A DNA stretch of 63,207 bases from a virus. A program made the translations under genes and the position numbers. The notes below the pieces were generated by a model. The model ran no database searches and had not been told where the DNA came from. It worked only from the letters and a program-made list of their open reading frames with translations. The stretch's first letter is position 1; every line of letters starts with the position of its first letter. Location: positions 1-63,207 of the IMG/VR virus record IMGVR_UViG_3300042691_036187; one strand, written 5' to 3'. This document shows, in pieces, positions 24,455 to 33,997 of this stretch.

Positions 24455-27400
24455 ATGGCTATAACTCTTCAAAGTTACAACGAAATTCTTGGCAAACTAG
24501 TACGTAAGATTATAGCCGATACGCCAGTAAACGATATTAATACTGGTTCAGTTTTGCTGACTCTTTTAGAGGCTGTTGCTGCTCAAGACTTTGAGAACAA
24601 TGCGTCAATTCTAAGCGTATTAGAAACCTTAAATATCGACGCCCTAAAGAATCTAGACCTGGATGCCCGTGCTGCCGATTACGGATTAACTAGAAGAGCA
24701 TCTGTTAGGGCTACTGGCTTTATCAAGATTACAGACACCAGCATTACCAAGCGAACAACTACGCTTTATGCTGTAAAACCGGCACCAATAGCGGGTGACA
24801 GTAAAGTATATGTTAACGATGCGTCTGGTTGGGCTTCTACAGGCGAACTATATATCGGTCGCGGTACGCCTCAGTTTGAGGGCCCTATACCGTACACTAG
24901 TATTGTGTTCAATGGAAGCTTTTACACGATTAATCTTGGATCTGCGCTTCAAAAGGACCATCTAGCGTCCGATATCGTGATCGATCGTCAAAATACATCT
25001 GATCGCCTCATATCTGCTGGCACCACTGTCAAGATTCCTCTAAACAACTTAACGCCTGAAATACGATATCAAACGCTAAGAGATGCCGTTCTCCCTGCGG
25101 GCGAAGATTCTGTTGAGGGTGTCGCGATTGTTGCAGAGAGTTCTGGCGCACAAGGCAATGCCGGCATAAATACCATCGTTCAGTTTGAAACTCAGCCGTT
25201 TGATTCTGCTGCCGTAACAAACACATCTTCGTTGACCGATGGGCGCGATGTCGAATCAGATGATGAACTTCGCGAAAGAATCAAAAACTACACATCCACG
25301 TTAGCCCGTGGCACTCGAGCTGCAATACTTGCCGCAATTATTGGCGTGTCCGATTCTGCCGATGGCAAACAAGTATCTTCTGCCGTTATCACTGAGCCGC
25401 CGACCGTTGGCGACCCATCTATCGTCTATATCGACGATGGTAGTGGTTTTCAACCGTCTTTTGCGGGCCAATCTGTTGATGTTCTTTTAGCATCTGCAGT
25501 TGGGGATGAAGAATTTCTTCAACTATCCAATTATCCACTTCCTCGTCCGCAGGTCGTAAATCAAGTTTCCGGTCCTGTTGAGATGACAGAAGGAATGGTC
25601 CTACGCGTTGCAGTCGATTCTCTCGAAGAAGAAATTACCTTTTCGTCTAGTAGTTTCTTAAATATTTCAGCGGCCACTCTTCCAGAGATCGTCGTTGCGA
25701 TCAACGATCAAGCAACAGAGAATGGATTCGCATTTAGATGCCGTTTAACAGAAAATTCTACTCGATTACTACTATATCCAACTGCGCATGATGCAGAATA
25801 CATTCAGGTATCTGCGCTTAGAAATTCTGATAATGCGTTGCTTTATGCAAATTCTGTGCTTAAGTTTCCAACTAATAAATACTCATATATTACGCTTTAT
25901 AAAAACAATACTCTTTTGACGGAAAAAGCTTTTTCAGCATTGTTGGAATCAGATCCAACACCGTGGGGAATAACAACAACTGGAACTCTTATTCTTCAAG
26001 TAGATGGAACTCCGCCCCAAACAGGGACGTTCGTCTCCTCCACAGATTTCAACAACAAACCGTTTAGTGCGGTTACCCTTGAAGAGTGGGCAAATGCGTT
26101 TAATTTAAAATTTGCGGGCATCACGGCATCGACTACATCTAGCGGCAAGCTGCAAATTAGATCTAATAAGATTGGTACTTCATCTTCTTTAAGTGTTCTG
26201 GGCGGTAGTTATATTGGGAATATGTTTGGAAGTGCAAACACTTCTTCTACGGGAACAGAATCTCAATTTGCACTTAATCGTCAAACAGGCAATCTTCAAC
26301 TCAGGATCACTTTAAATCCTGGCGATTCAATAACCGCAGGAACTGTTGACGCCAAGGGTAGTGCTATATCTAACAGCACCAGCAATGGCACATATAACTT
26401 ATCCACAGACTCTTCAGGGCGCCCTGCAGAACTTGTAATTGGCGTCGATGGCGCTAATGTTGAACCTAGAACAGATGTGTCGGTTAGTGCCGGTACGACT
26501 ATAACAATGTCAGCATCATCTGGCCTGATGCGAATCTTGTCTAGTTCAACTAACTCATTCCAGCAGGCTCAAGTTGATGACTTTGTGTACATTGCATATC
26601 GCAGTGGATCTTCTTCGTGGGTTTCATCTGCAAACGCAGGCATGTTTAAGATCGTTGCAAAGGGGTCCCATATCTCTGCGCCCACCGACACCTGGATCGA
26701 TGTCGTAAATGCAAATGCAGTTACAGAAGGACCATTCTCTGTCGTATCTGGTTCTGATATCCAGGTGTTTTCATCCGATGTGTATCCGCAGATTTGGCGC
26801 GGTTCTTATCTTCCCACGCCAGCTAGCGCATCACTTAAAGATGTAGTGGCTTCATTAAACAATGACCTGATGAATGTTAAAGGCTCCATCTTTAAAACTT
26901 CGTCAATAAAAACCACCAGCACAACTGAGAACGGTGGGTCCATTGGCGCACCTGTTTCAGTTGGAAACATGTCGTTGGTTTTTCCGACCGCTCAAGCGAA
27001 TCAGTTTGGCAATCAATCTCATGTGGCCTCACGTGTTAGCGACAAAGATCTTTTATCTTTGTTTAAGCGAACGGCGCCAACATCTACTAATGTTTGGTTG
27101 GACAGATTTAGATATTCGACTGTAAAAGACTCATTGAGCGCAAACGCCACACCAAACCCAGTAGGCTATAGTGAAATATTAGAAGCTTCTGGAACATTTA
27201 ATCCATCGGCTGCAGCATACGATGATGTTATTAGTGTCACATCTGGATCAAACAAATCCCATTTTAGATCAGTAAAAGAATTTTTATCTGGCGATCGAGT
27301 TGGTACGCAGATTTCTCTACCAAGAACAGAAATGACGTACCTCATCGGCGATCAAGTTGATCTTATGAAGAGTTTAACTCTGTCAGCGGATGATTCGATT

Positions 27401-30400
27401 GTTTTCATTGTCGATGGCGACGCAGTTAACAACACGATCAACGTGAACATGTGGCGAACCGGCAAGGTCAATAACCAGTATGTCCCTTCTTCAACATCAT
27501 TTTCGGCAGACGATGCCGACAATGAATCTGGTGTAAACTTTGGCACTCTGCAGGTTTGGTCTACAGCTTCTGGTACTGATTTTAGTGATTATGCCGTATG
27601 GATGAAAAGTAGAAACTGGTATCGTACAGGCGGGGCACTAGCCGATAATGCAACCATGATTCTAAGGGCAAAAGAATATGGTCCAACTGGAGACAAGCAT
27701 AGGTTTACTATCGAATATCCGTCTATACCAAATCAACTTGCTGCAGTAAGACACGACAACACTCCCGATTACACGCTAACAACGTATACTTTTGCTTCTG
27801 ATGCTCAGCGAAGTACTGGAATCATTGGTGGGACTACATTTAAGGTTGCCTCCATCTCAACCGATAACTGGAGATACTCCTTTACTCAAACTTATGTAGA
27901 CCTTTCTTCTGTTGCGGTTGGTGACATTCTATCGATCTTGGGATCATCGGGCGTTTCTACTGCAAATCGTGGCACTTTCTACATTAATGCTGTTGATTCT
28001 GTCAATGGAACTATTGATATATATAACCCTAATGGCGCAGCAACATCCGTTGGACTTCCAGAAAAAACCAATGTAACCACCGTCGCGGATATTCAGGGGG
28101 CATATTTAACTCAAAATATAACAACAACGCCAGAAGGCTCTGGCACGGGCGCAGTAACTGCTGGTGATTATTTTATTTTAAATGACCAGCTCGGTCCTAT
28201 TGCATTTTGGTATCAAATTGGCGGTTCTCCAGCAGTTACACCCCCCGGCACCGGTACAACACGAAACGTATGCATACCAACAGTAGCCGTTGGCGATAGC
28301 GCAACAAATGTCGCAACTAAAACAGCATTAATACTTAATAGTTATGGTTATTTTAATGCCGTTTCGGCTGGAAACATAATCACCGTCACAAATCAATATG
28401 TTGGAAACTTTGCCGGTGGATCCAATGGTAGTGGCACAGCGAGTCCAGGATTTACCTTTGCAACAACTGCGCCAGGAGGAGTGGATGTAAACTCTATTGG
28501 CGGCAAGTATTTTAAGCTATATGATCAAAACGGAAGCGTTGCCGTCTGGTATAACACCGGCTCAAGCGCACTTCCTCCACACGGCTGTGATCGAGCAATA
28601 CAAGTAAGCATATCTCTAGGTTCTTCTGCGAGCGCTGTAGCATTGGCTACTGCTTCATTTGTAGGCGCCGATCCTGCTTTTAATGCATCCGTTTTAGGAT
28701 CTGTTGTCACGATAACTGATGCGTCTAACGGCAGTAGATCCGATGCCTCAGATGGTGCGACGCCTTATGCAACTGGATTTACAATATCCGTATCTCAGCA
28801 GGGCGTTGACGACGGCGTGGAGGGTATTAACTCGACATCTGCTTGTGCAATTTTTCCGCTTACCAGCAATGACGTTCAAAGCATCTGCGATACAATAAAT
28901 ACAAGTCAAACACTTACCGCTGTCCCGGTGGGCGATCCTGATTTGGCGATATCTAAGGCAACGCGTGAAGACACGTACTCATACACTGGAAACTCGAGTG
29001 CTCTTGCCTACGGCCACGATCCGCGACCTTCTTACGGATTAAACGGTTTTGTTGGCCTATACGATGGTCAATCGTTTGTTCAGTCATTCTCAAATGCTAG
29101 TCCTCAGTTTGTCTTAAAAAGAGCACTTACCCTTCAGGGGGTGGCGCCGACCATCTACTCTATTAATTCATGTCCAAATGTTGATACCGATGAAGTTGGT
29201 GAATATTTTAAACTAATACCCAAAACCATAAAGAATATCAAGCATCATTTTACGCAAAAAGCATTAAGTCAATTACCTATCGTCGCAGATGTGGATATTG
29301 CAGATAACTTTAGAAAAATACAAATTAAATCTAAGAAACTCGGCACATCTGGTGGCGTTGAGATTGTTGGTGGTCGCGCTAATATTGGCGAATTTTCAAT
29401 TGTCGGCGACGCAATCGTAACTCCAGGATTAGGAAGCGTAGACTATTTAGAGATCAAAACCTCAGCGTTTCCGGCAACAATAAATAGCAATGATTTAGTG
29501 GAAATTTATAACAATCTGCCGGCAAAAAGAAGATCTAGATTAACTACAAACAGTTCAATAACTGTAAGTTCTGCTGGCGTGGGTGTGTTTGATTATCGCT
29601 ATAATCCGCGCAATACTCGCATTACGCCATTTACCAACTGGACCATCGCCGACGTCTCCTCGTTGTACGGCAAGGTTTCTGGGTTGGTTTGGAGATGGCA
29701 GCACACGGAGTCTGGTGCGAAACTGACGATCACAGCAAAATCAAATGGCGCTGTTGCAACAATCCCTAACTCGTACATAAGCGATGGGATAACGCAGTCT
29801 ACAAAACTCTACGCATACGAGTACACAGATGGTAGTTCGACAAGCAAGCTAACATTCTCTCTTGCGGTATCAAGCAGTCTTTCTGTGTTGCCTGATCAAG
29901 GTAGCTATTTTTACTTTGTATCTCAGGACGGTACTAAATATGCTGTATGGTTTAATATCAACGGAAATGGAACTCTTCCAACTAGTGCGCAGTTTATTGC
30001 ATCAGACTATAAAATTAAAGTAGATATATTAAGCACTAATACATTAAACGATATTACTTCTGCACTCTATGGTGCGCTAACAAACTCATTAGATTCAAAT
30101 GCAGTTGCGTTCTTAACAGATTTCGATATCTCTGCCGTCGCCGGAACAACACTTGATCAGGCGCAGGAAGGAGATCTTCTGAACGCGTACGGAACGTTTA
30201 CTGCGGGTTGGAGCAGCGCAAATAAATCTTATGCTGCAGGAGAATCTGAGGTTTCTGGGTTTCCGATTGTTGCCGTAAATACTTCTTTAAAATACATCGA
30301 TGTGCTAAATCCAACCGGCGCGACAATGGCGTCACCGAACTTTTCTGGTCTATCAGGAACCATCTCAATTAGTCCTACGCCATTTATTAGGTTTCGCTTA

Positions 30401-31765
30401 AAACATCAAGCACTATCAACACGTTACAGAATTGAAAAACTGGGTGCACTAGATTTATTTAGAATAGTTAAAGTCTCTGGATCTAGTCCATATTTCGCCG
30501 ACTGCGGTGTTGCTGTTGACGATTTTGTAGTTTTGAGTGGATCGTCTTTTCAGTCAGCAAATCAAGGTCGATTTAGGGTACTAGCCGTTGATAACGATTC
30601 AATTGTTATTCAAAATACAAACGGCGTAGAAGAATTAAACACATATCTGCCACTTTCTAATGCTGACACAGCGGCAATCTGGACGTCAGGATCTACATCT
30701 ATTACCGGTTCTGCTGGAACATTCGCAAATGTATCTGTGGGAGACTGGATTAAAAAGAGTGAGGATTCTCAAGATAAGTTTGCGCAAGTAACATCTCTTT
30801 CTCCTGCAACACCTTCACTAGCGACAAGCGTAACCTTGGGCCAGGTATATCGTGGAACTACGGCAACGGCAACCGGTGTTGTTACAAATTTTGAAACTGA
30901 CGTTGGTCAAGGTTCTATGCTCATGAATACAGATGATCTTCAAGTATTTGAGGGCGATTCTGTTGTAGTTGGCGACTCATTGATCGTCGATACATATACC
31001 AATTATAATTGGTTTAATCAAGTAAATACTGGCGTACGAACTGTAGTTGGTTGGGGTAGCTCTGCTGGAGCCGATACGGCATATCTCTCACCGTACGTAC
31101 GCGTCAACAACAGTAACGGTGTGGCAGAAGGTAACAGACTTGTAGGTCTAAAATTAGATGCATTCTATGTATTAGAAGGCGAAGATTTTAAATATAAGAC
31201 CGTAAGACAAATCGATCATGCTGCAATAAATCAAGGTAATTTTACGCAACGCATACTTTATGCCACCCCATCCGACAGATCATTTAAGATGTCGGATGTT
31301 TACGAAACCAAGATTAGATCTCTTGGAAAGATAGGTTTTCCTCTCGGTTCAACGACAGGTGTTGACGGGTATCTGTACTACACGGGCCTAATGAGAACTG
31401 TGCAAAGAATAATCGACGGCTATGAACCAGATGCTGCAGCGTATCCTGGTCAAAGGGCTGTTGGTTCTGCTATCGAAGTTCTTCCTCCGCTGATTCAACA
31501 AATTGCCTTATCTCTTAAGATCACAACTAAAGACGGCGTGAACCTAACCGACCTAACAAATGAGATCAAGTCAACAATAATCAACTATGTCAACTCACTC
31601 GGTGTTGGGGAAGACATGATCCTCTCTGAAGTTATCGCGAGAGTAAAAGCTATTATCGGGATCGATGCTGTTACATTTACGACCCCAAGCCCAAGTCAAG
31701 AAAGGATCGCCGTAGCCGACGACGAAAAGGCCTTCATAACGCCAGATCTAATCAGCTTAGCGTAA
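24455..31765 (+). CDS. giant J-like baseplate wedge protein (2436 residues)
   Basis: The ends are those of Baseplate J/gp47 proteins. The N-terminus has DTPVNDINTGSVLLTLLEAVA; residues about 262-300 carry DGRDVESDDELRERI then RGTRAAILAAI. The C-terminus has GSAIEVLPPLIQQIALSLKI and the GEDMILSEVIARVKAI motif. Between them are roughly 1900 inserted residues of Ser/Thr/Gly-rich beta domains in recurring types: 'GD..SSAN.G.F.I..V' near 705, 1152, 1908, 2021; 'YF.L.DQ.G..A.WY' near 1237, 1351, 1817; 'KIGTS...V.GG' near 562 and 1620. Usual family size is 350-500 residues. The insert probably projects from the baseplate. Confidence 0.8.
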   Translation: MAITLQSYNEILGKLVRKIIADTPVNDINTGSVLLTLLEAVAAQDFENNASILSVLETLNIDALKNLDLDARAADYGLTRRASVRATGFIKITDTSITKRTTTLYAVKPAPIAGDSKVYVNDASGWASTGELYIGRGTPQFEGPIPYTSIVFNGSFYTINLGSALQKDHLASDIVIDRQNTSDRLISAGTTVKIPLNNLTPEIRYQTLRDAVLPAGEDSVEGVAIVAESSGAQGNAGINTIVQFETQPFDSAAVTNTSSLTDGRDVESDDELRERIKNYTSTLARGTRAAILAAIIGVSDSADGKQVSSAVITEPPTVGDPSIVYIDDGSGFQPSFAGQSVDVLLASAVGDEEFLQLSNYPLPRPQVVNQVSGPVEMTEGMVLRVAVDSLEEEITFSSSSFLNISAATLPEIVVAINDQATENGFAFRCRLTENSTRLLLYPTAHDAEYIQVSALRNSDNALLYANSVLKFPTNKYSYITLYKNNTLLTEKAFSALLESDPTPWGITTTGTLILQVDGTPPQTGTFVSSTDFNNKPFSAVTLEEWANAFNLKFAGITASTTSSGKLQIRSNKIGTSSSLSVLGGSYIGNMFGSANTSSTGTESQFALNRQTGNLQLRITLNPGDSITAGTVDAKGSAISNSTSNGTYNLSTDSSGRPAELVIGVDGANVEPRTDVSVSAGTTITMSASSGLMRILSSSTNSFQQAQVDDFVYIAYRSGSSSWVSSANAGMFKIVAKGSHISAPTDTWIDVVNANAVTEGPFSVVSGSDIQVFSSDVYPQIWRGSYLPTPASASLKDVVASLNNDLMNVKGSIFKTSSIKTTSTTENGGSIGAPVSVGNMSLVFPTAQANQFGNQSHVASRVSDKDLLSLFKRTAPTSTNVWLDRFRYSTVKDSLSANATPNPVGYSEILEASGTFNPSAAAYDDVISVTSGSNKSHFRSVKEFLSGDRVGTQISLPRTEMTYLIGDQVDLMKSLTLSADDSIVFIVDGDAVNNTINVNMWRTGKVNNQYVPSSTSFSADDADNESGVNFGTLQVWSTASGTDFSDYAVWMKSRNWYRTGGALADNATMILRAKEYGPTGDKHRFTIEYPSIPNQLAAVRHDNTPDYTLTTYTFASDAQRSTGIIGGTTFKVASISTDNWRYSFTQTYVDLSSVAVGDILSILGSSGVSTANRGTFYINAVDSVNGTIDIYNPNGAATSVGLPEKTNVTTVADIQGAYLTQNITTTPEGSGTGAVTAGDYFILNDQLGPIAFWYQIGGSPAVTPPGTGTTRNVCIPTVAVGDSATNVATKTALILNSYGYFNAVSAGNIITVTNQYVGNFAGGSNGSGTASPGFTFATTAPGGVDVNSIGGKYFKLYDQNGSVAVWYNTGSSALPPHGCDRAIQVSISLGSSASAVALATASFVGADPAFNASVLGSVVTITDASNGSRSDASDGATPYATGFTISVSQQGVDDGVEGINSTSACAIFPLTSNDVQSICDTINTSQTLTAVPVGDPDLAISKATREDTYSYTGNSSALAYGHDPRPSYGLNGFVGLYDGQSFVQSFSNASPQFVLKRALTLQGVAPTIYSINSCPNVDTDEVGEYFKLIPKTIKNIKHHFTQKALSQLPIVADVDIADNFRKIQIKSKKLGTSGGVEIVGGRANIGEFSIVGDAIVTPGLGSVDYLEIKTSAFPATINSNDLVEIYNNLPAKRRSRLTTNSSITVSSAGVGVFDYRYNPRNTRITPFTNWTIADVSSLYGKVSGLVWRWQHTESGAKLTITAKSNGAVATIPNSYISDGITQSTKLYAYEYTDGSSTSKLTFSLAVSSSLSVLPDQGSYFYFVSQDGTKYAVWFNINGNGTLPTSAQFIASDYKIKVDILSTNTLNDITSALYGALTNSLDSNAVAFLTDFDISAVAGTTLDQAQEGDLLNAYGTFTAGWSSANKSYAAGESEVSGFPIVAVNTSLKYIDVLNPTGATMASPNFSGLSGTISISPTPFIRFRLKHQALSTRYRIEKLGALDLFRIVKVSGSSPYFADCGVAVDDFVVLSGSSFQSANQGRFRVLAVDNDSIVIQNTNGVEELNTYLPLSNADTAAIWTSGSTSITGSAGTFANVSVGDWIKKSEDSQDKFAQVTSLSPATPSLATSVTLGQVYRGTTATATGVVTNFETDVGQGSMLMNTDDLQVFEGDSVVVGDSLIVDTYTNYNWFNQVNTGVRTVVGWGSSAGADTAYLSPYVRVNNSNGVAEGNRLVGLKLDAFYVLEGEDFKYKTVRQIDHAAINQGNFTQRILYATPSDRSFKMSDVYETKIRSLGKIGFPLGSTTGVDGYLYYTGLMRTVQRIIDGYEPDAAAYPGQRAVGSAIEVLPPLIQQIALSLKITTKDGVNLTDLTNEIKSTIINYVNSLGVGEDMILSEVIARVKAIIGIDAVTFTTPSPSQERIAVADDEKAFITPDLISLA

Positions 31766-31773
31766 GATAAAAG

Positions 31774-33906
31774 ATGGCCAACAACAAGACATCCGCAGAC
31801 AGCATACACGATGCACTCAATGCATACTTCAATACGCGTGTCAATCCAAATTGGCGCGCGCTAATTGAAAGCATCGGCGAGTCAGACGACGATATAGCCA
31901 ATCTTATTGAAGAAGTACGAAAGCAATTCTTCATATCTACAGCCAGTAGACCATATATTGATCGCCTAGCCGCCAACTATAAGGTGTCTAGACCTAAAGT
32001 TGTTGGAATGGATGACACAACGTTAAGGCGCTACGTTCCAATACTCGCATATCAGCCAAAGCAAGTAAAGGCTGTAATTGATCAATTATTGGACATTTTC
32101 TTTTTTAAAGAGTCGACGACTGCATTAGTTGAATCTTCTCAGTTCGAGCCTTTCTTTTTGAAAGACGGATGGGAATTAGAATACACCGTAGATGCAATTA
32201 ACTTTGAACGCATACTTTTTAAAGCAGAGGATTTTACGGACATCTCTATTGCAACTGCAGATGAGATAGCTTCTGCCATAAATCGTCAAGCAAAATATAG
32301 TTTTGCTACGGCATTTGAAAACAGAATCACTAAACGCAAGTTCGTTAAAATATTTACAAAAACTATCGGCGCCAAAGGATCCATAGAGATTACTGGCGGA
32401 CGCGTCGATATATCTCTTCAATTTCACGGCATAATCCTAGACGCCGGATCTGGCGAAACAACGCAGTGGCTTATAACAAAGATTGGCGACACGACTCGCT
32501 TCAAGTATATCGGTGGATCTCCAATTGCGTTGGATCAGGCAAGAATTGGTGATAACGTCATCATAGATATGCCCGGCAACTCCGGCACCTTTAATATAAT
32601 AAACATCAATCTAACTGAAAATTACTTTGAATTTAATAATCTTTTTTCTACACCCGGTACGTTTGATCACGGGCTTAATCCGAACTATTTTGTTAGGTTT
32701 GTGCGTCCAGAAAGATCTGTGATCTACACTAGAAACAACCGATCGGTGGTTTGGGAAGTTTCGCCTGGTGAGATTATAATCGAGATGCCTGCAACACCGC
32801 CCGTAGTGAGGCGCGAACTTAAGGGATCTGCGCACCTTAACGGCATGATTTCTAGCGTAGTAGATGTACCGTCTAAAACATCTCTTATGATAGAAAATGG
32901 CGGTGATTGGCCAAATAGTGGACAGTTTGTCCTTGAAAAACTAGAACAAATAAAGAACAGAATCGTCACCCCAACCCAGGACACGTACCATTCACAAAAC
33001 ATAAGCGGCAGTTTTGACGCATACAATCAAAAATATTCATATGCGTCTAAAACATTAGATATTTCTGGAAGTTATGTTCTTAATGGAATTAATCCTGAGC
33101 TTCCAGATTTAGCTAGCGTTATCGAATTAACTATATCAACGATATCCTGCGACGGTAATGGCGTAGTTTCTGTACAGACCAATGAAAAACATGGCCTTAA
33201 AGCCAGCCAGTCGGTGAGAATATATGATGTTACCGGCGGAAACTTTAACGGTGTGTTTGAGGTCGATCAGATCATAAACGAGTATGTGTTTGAGTTTCAA
33301 ACAAACAACAGTGCGTCATCGGGAATTGGTGGTGGAGTTAGGATTGAGAGGGTCGGTTTAGCTGAATCTAATTCGAAAGCTTATTTGACCACTGCACTTG
33401 TCAATACCGGCGTAACTGGGCCTTATATGTACGACACTAAAGCCCCATTTGTTGTTTCATCTTATGTCGGCAAAATAACCACAGACATTAAGGCAGGAAA
33501 TGTTGTATTTAGTCTGAACGTTGAGACACCAAACAACATACCCGACGAACAAGGATTCCTGATCTTTGACTATGGTTTAAATACCCAAGAAGGGCCAGTT
33601 AGATACCTGTATAAAGCAGCCGAAGGCACTCTTGCATTAGATCCAGCCTATATATTTCAATACGACCATCCCTCAGGGGCATCGATAACAGCAATCAGGA
33701 GAAAAGGCGCTCATGTTATGAGTGGTCTTGGTAAAGAATACGCCTTTTACATATCTGATCCGTCAGCAGCAAGGGTAATTCTTCAAAACCTGATAGGGGA
33801 TGTTAAGAGTGCGGGTGTTTTTCTTAGATATATGGTTAGATATCCCAAACTCTACTATTCTGCGTTTGATGTTTACTCAAAAACCCCAGATAACCCGTTA
33901 GACTAA
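31774..33906 (+). CDS. baseplate wedge protein, I/gp48-like N-terminus with adhesin-like domains (710 residues)
   Basis: The first 110 residues have the character of P2 gpI/Mu gp48 proteins (FISTASRPYIDRLAANYKV, SRPKVVGMDDTTLRRYV), which join wedge and fibre. The rest is beta-rich and reuses modules of the J-like protein: a KIFTKTIGAKGSIEITGG element near residue 190-210 and a HGLKASQSVRIYD...NGVFEV element near 470. It begins eight bases after the J-like stop. It probably connects the baseplate to the fibre protein downstream. Confidence 0.7.
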   Translation: MANNKTSADSIHDALNAYFNTRVNPNWRALIESIGESDDDIANLIEEVRKQFFISTASRPYIDRLAANYKVSRPKVVGMDDTTLRRYVPILAYQPKQVKAVIDQLLDIFFFKESTTALVESSQFEPFFLKDGWELEYTVDAINFERILFKAEDFTDISIATADEIASAINRQAKYSFATAFENRITKRKFVKIFTKTIGAKGSIEITGGRVDISLQFHGIILDAGSGETTQWLITKIGDTTRFKYIGGSPIALDQARIGDNVIIDMPGNSGTFNIININLTENYFEFNNLFSTPGTFDHGLNPNYFVRFVRPERSVIYTRNNRSVVWEVSPGEIIIEMPATPPVVRRELKGSAHLNGMISSVVDVPSKTSLMIENGGDWPNSGQFVLEKLEQIKNRIVTPTQDTYHSQNISGSFDAYNQKYSYASKTLDISGSYVLNGINPELPDLASVIELTISTISCDGNGVVSVQTNEKHGLKASQSVRIYDVTGGNFNGVFEVDQIINEYVFEFQTNNSASSGIGGGVRIERVGLAESNSKAYLTTALVNTGVTGPYMYDTKAPFVVSSYVGKITTDIKAGNVVFSLNVETPNNIPDEQGFLIFDYGLNTQEGPVRYLYKAAEGTLALDPAYIFQYDHPSGASITAIRRKGAHVMSGLGKEYAFYISDPSAARVILQNLIGDVKSAGVFLRYMVRYPKLYYSAFDVYSKTPDNPLD

Positions 33907-33918
33907 TTATAGGTACTG

Positions 33919-33971
33919 TATAATGCTATATGTTGCCAAGGCTTCACGGCATCATTTGGATCTTGGATAGC
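33919..33971 (+). promoter_or_regulatory. TATAAT box and stem-loop leader of the large fibre gene
   Basis: TATAAT at 33919-33924, then GCTAT (33925-33929) pairs with ATAGC (33967-33971) and, inside, CCAAG (33936-33940) pairs with CTTGG (33962-33966). GAGGG follows before ATG 33998. A private promoter with a structured leader for the fibre unit. Confidence 0.5.
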
Positions 33972-33997
33972 GTAAAGCATTAATATCAGAGGGTTAT

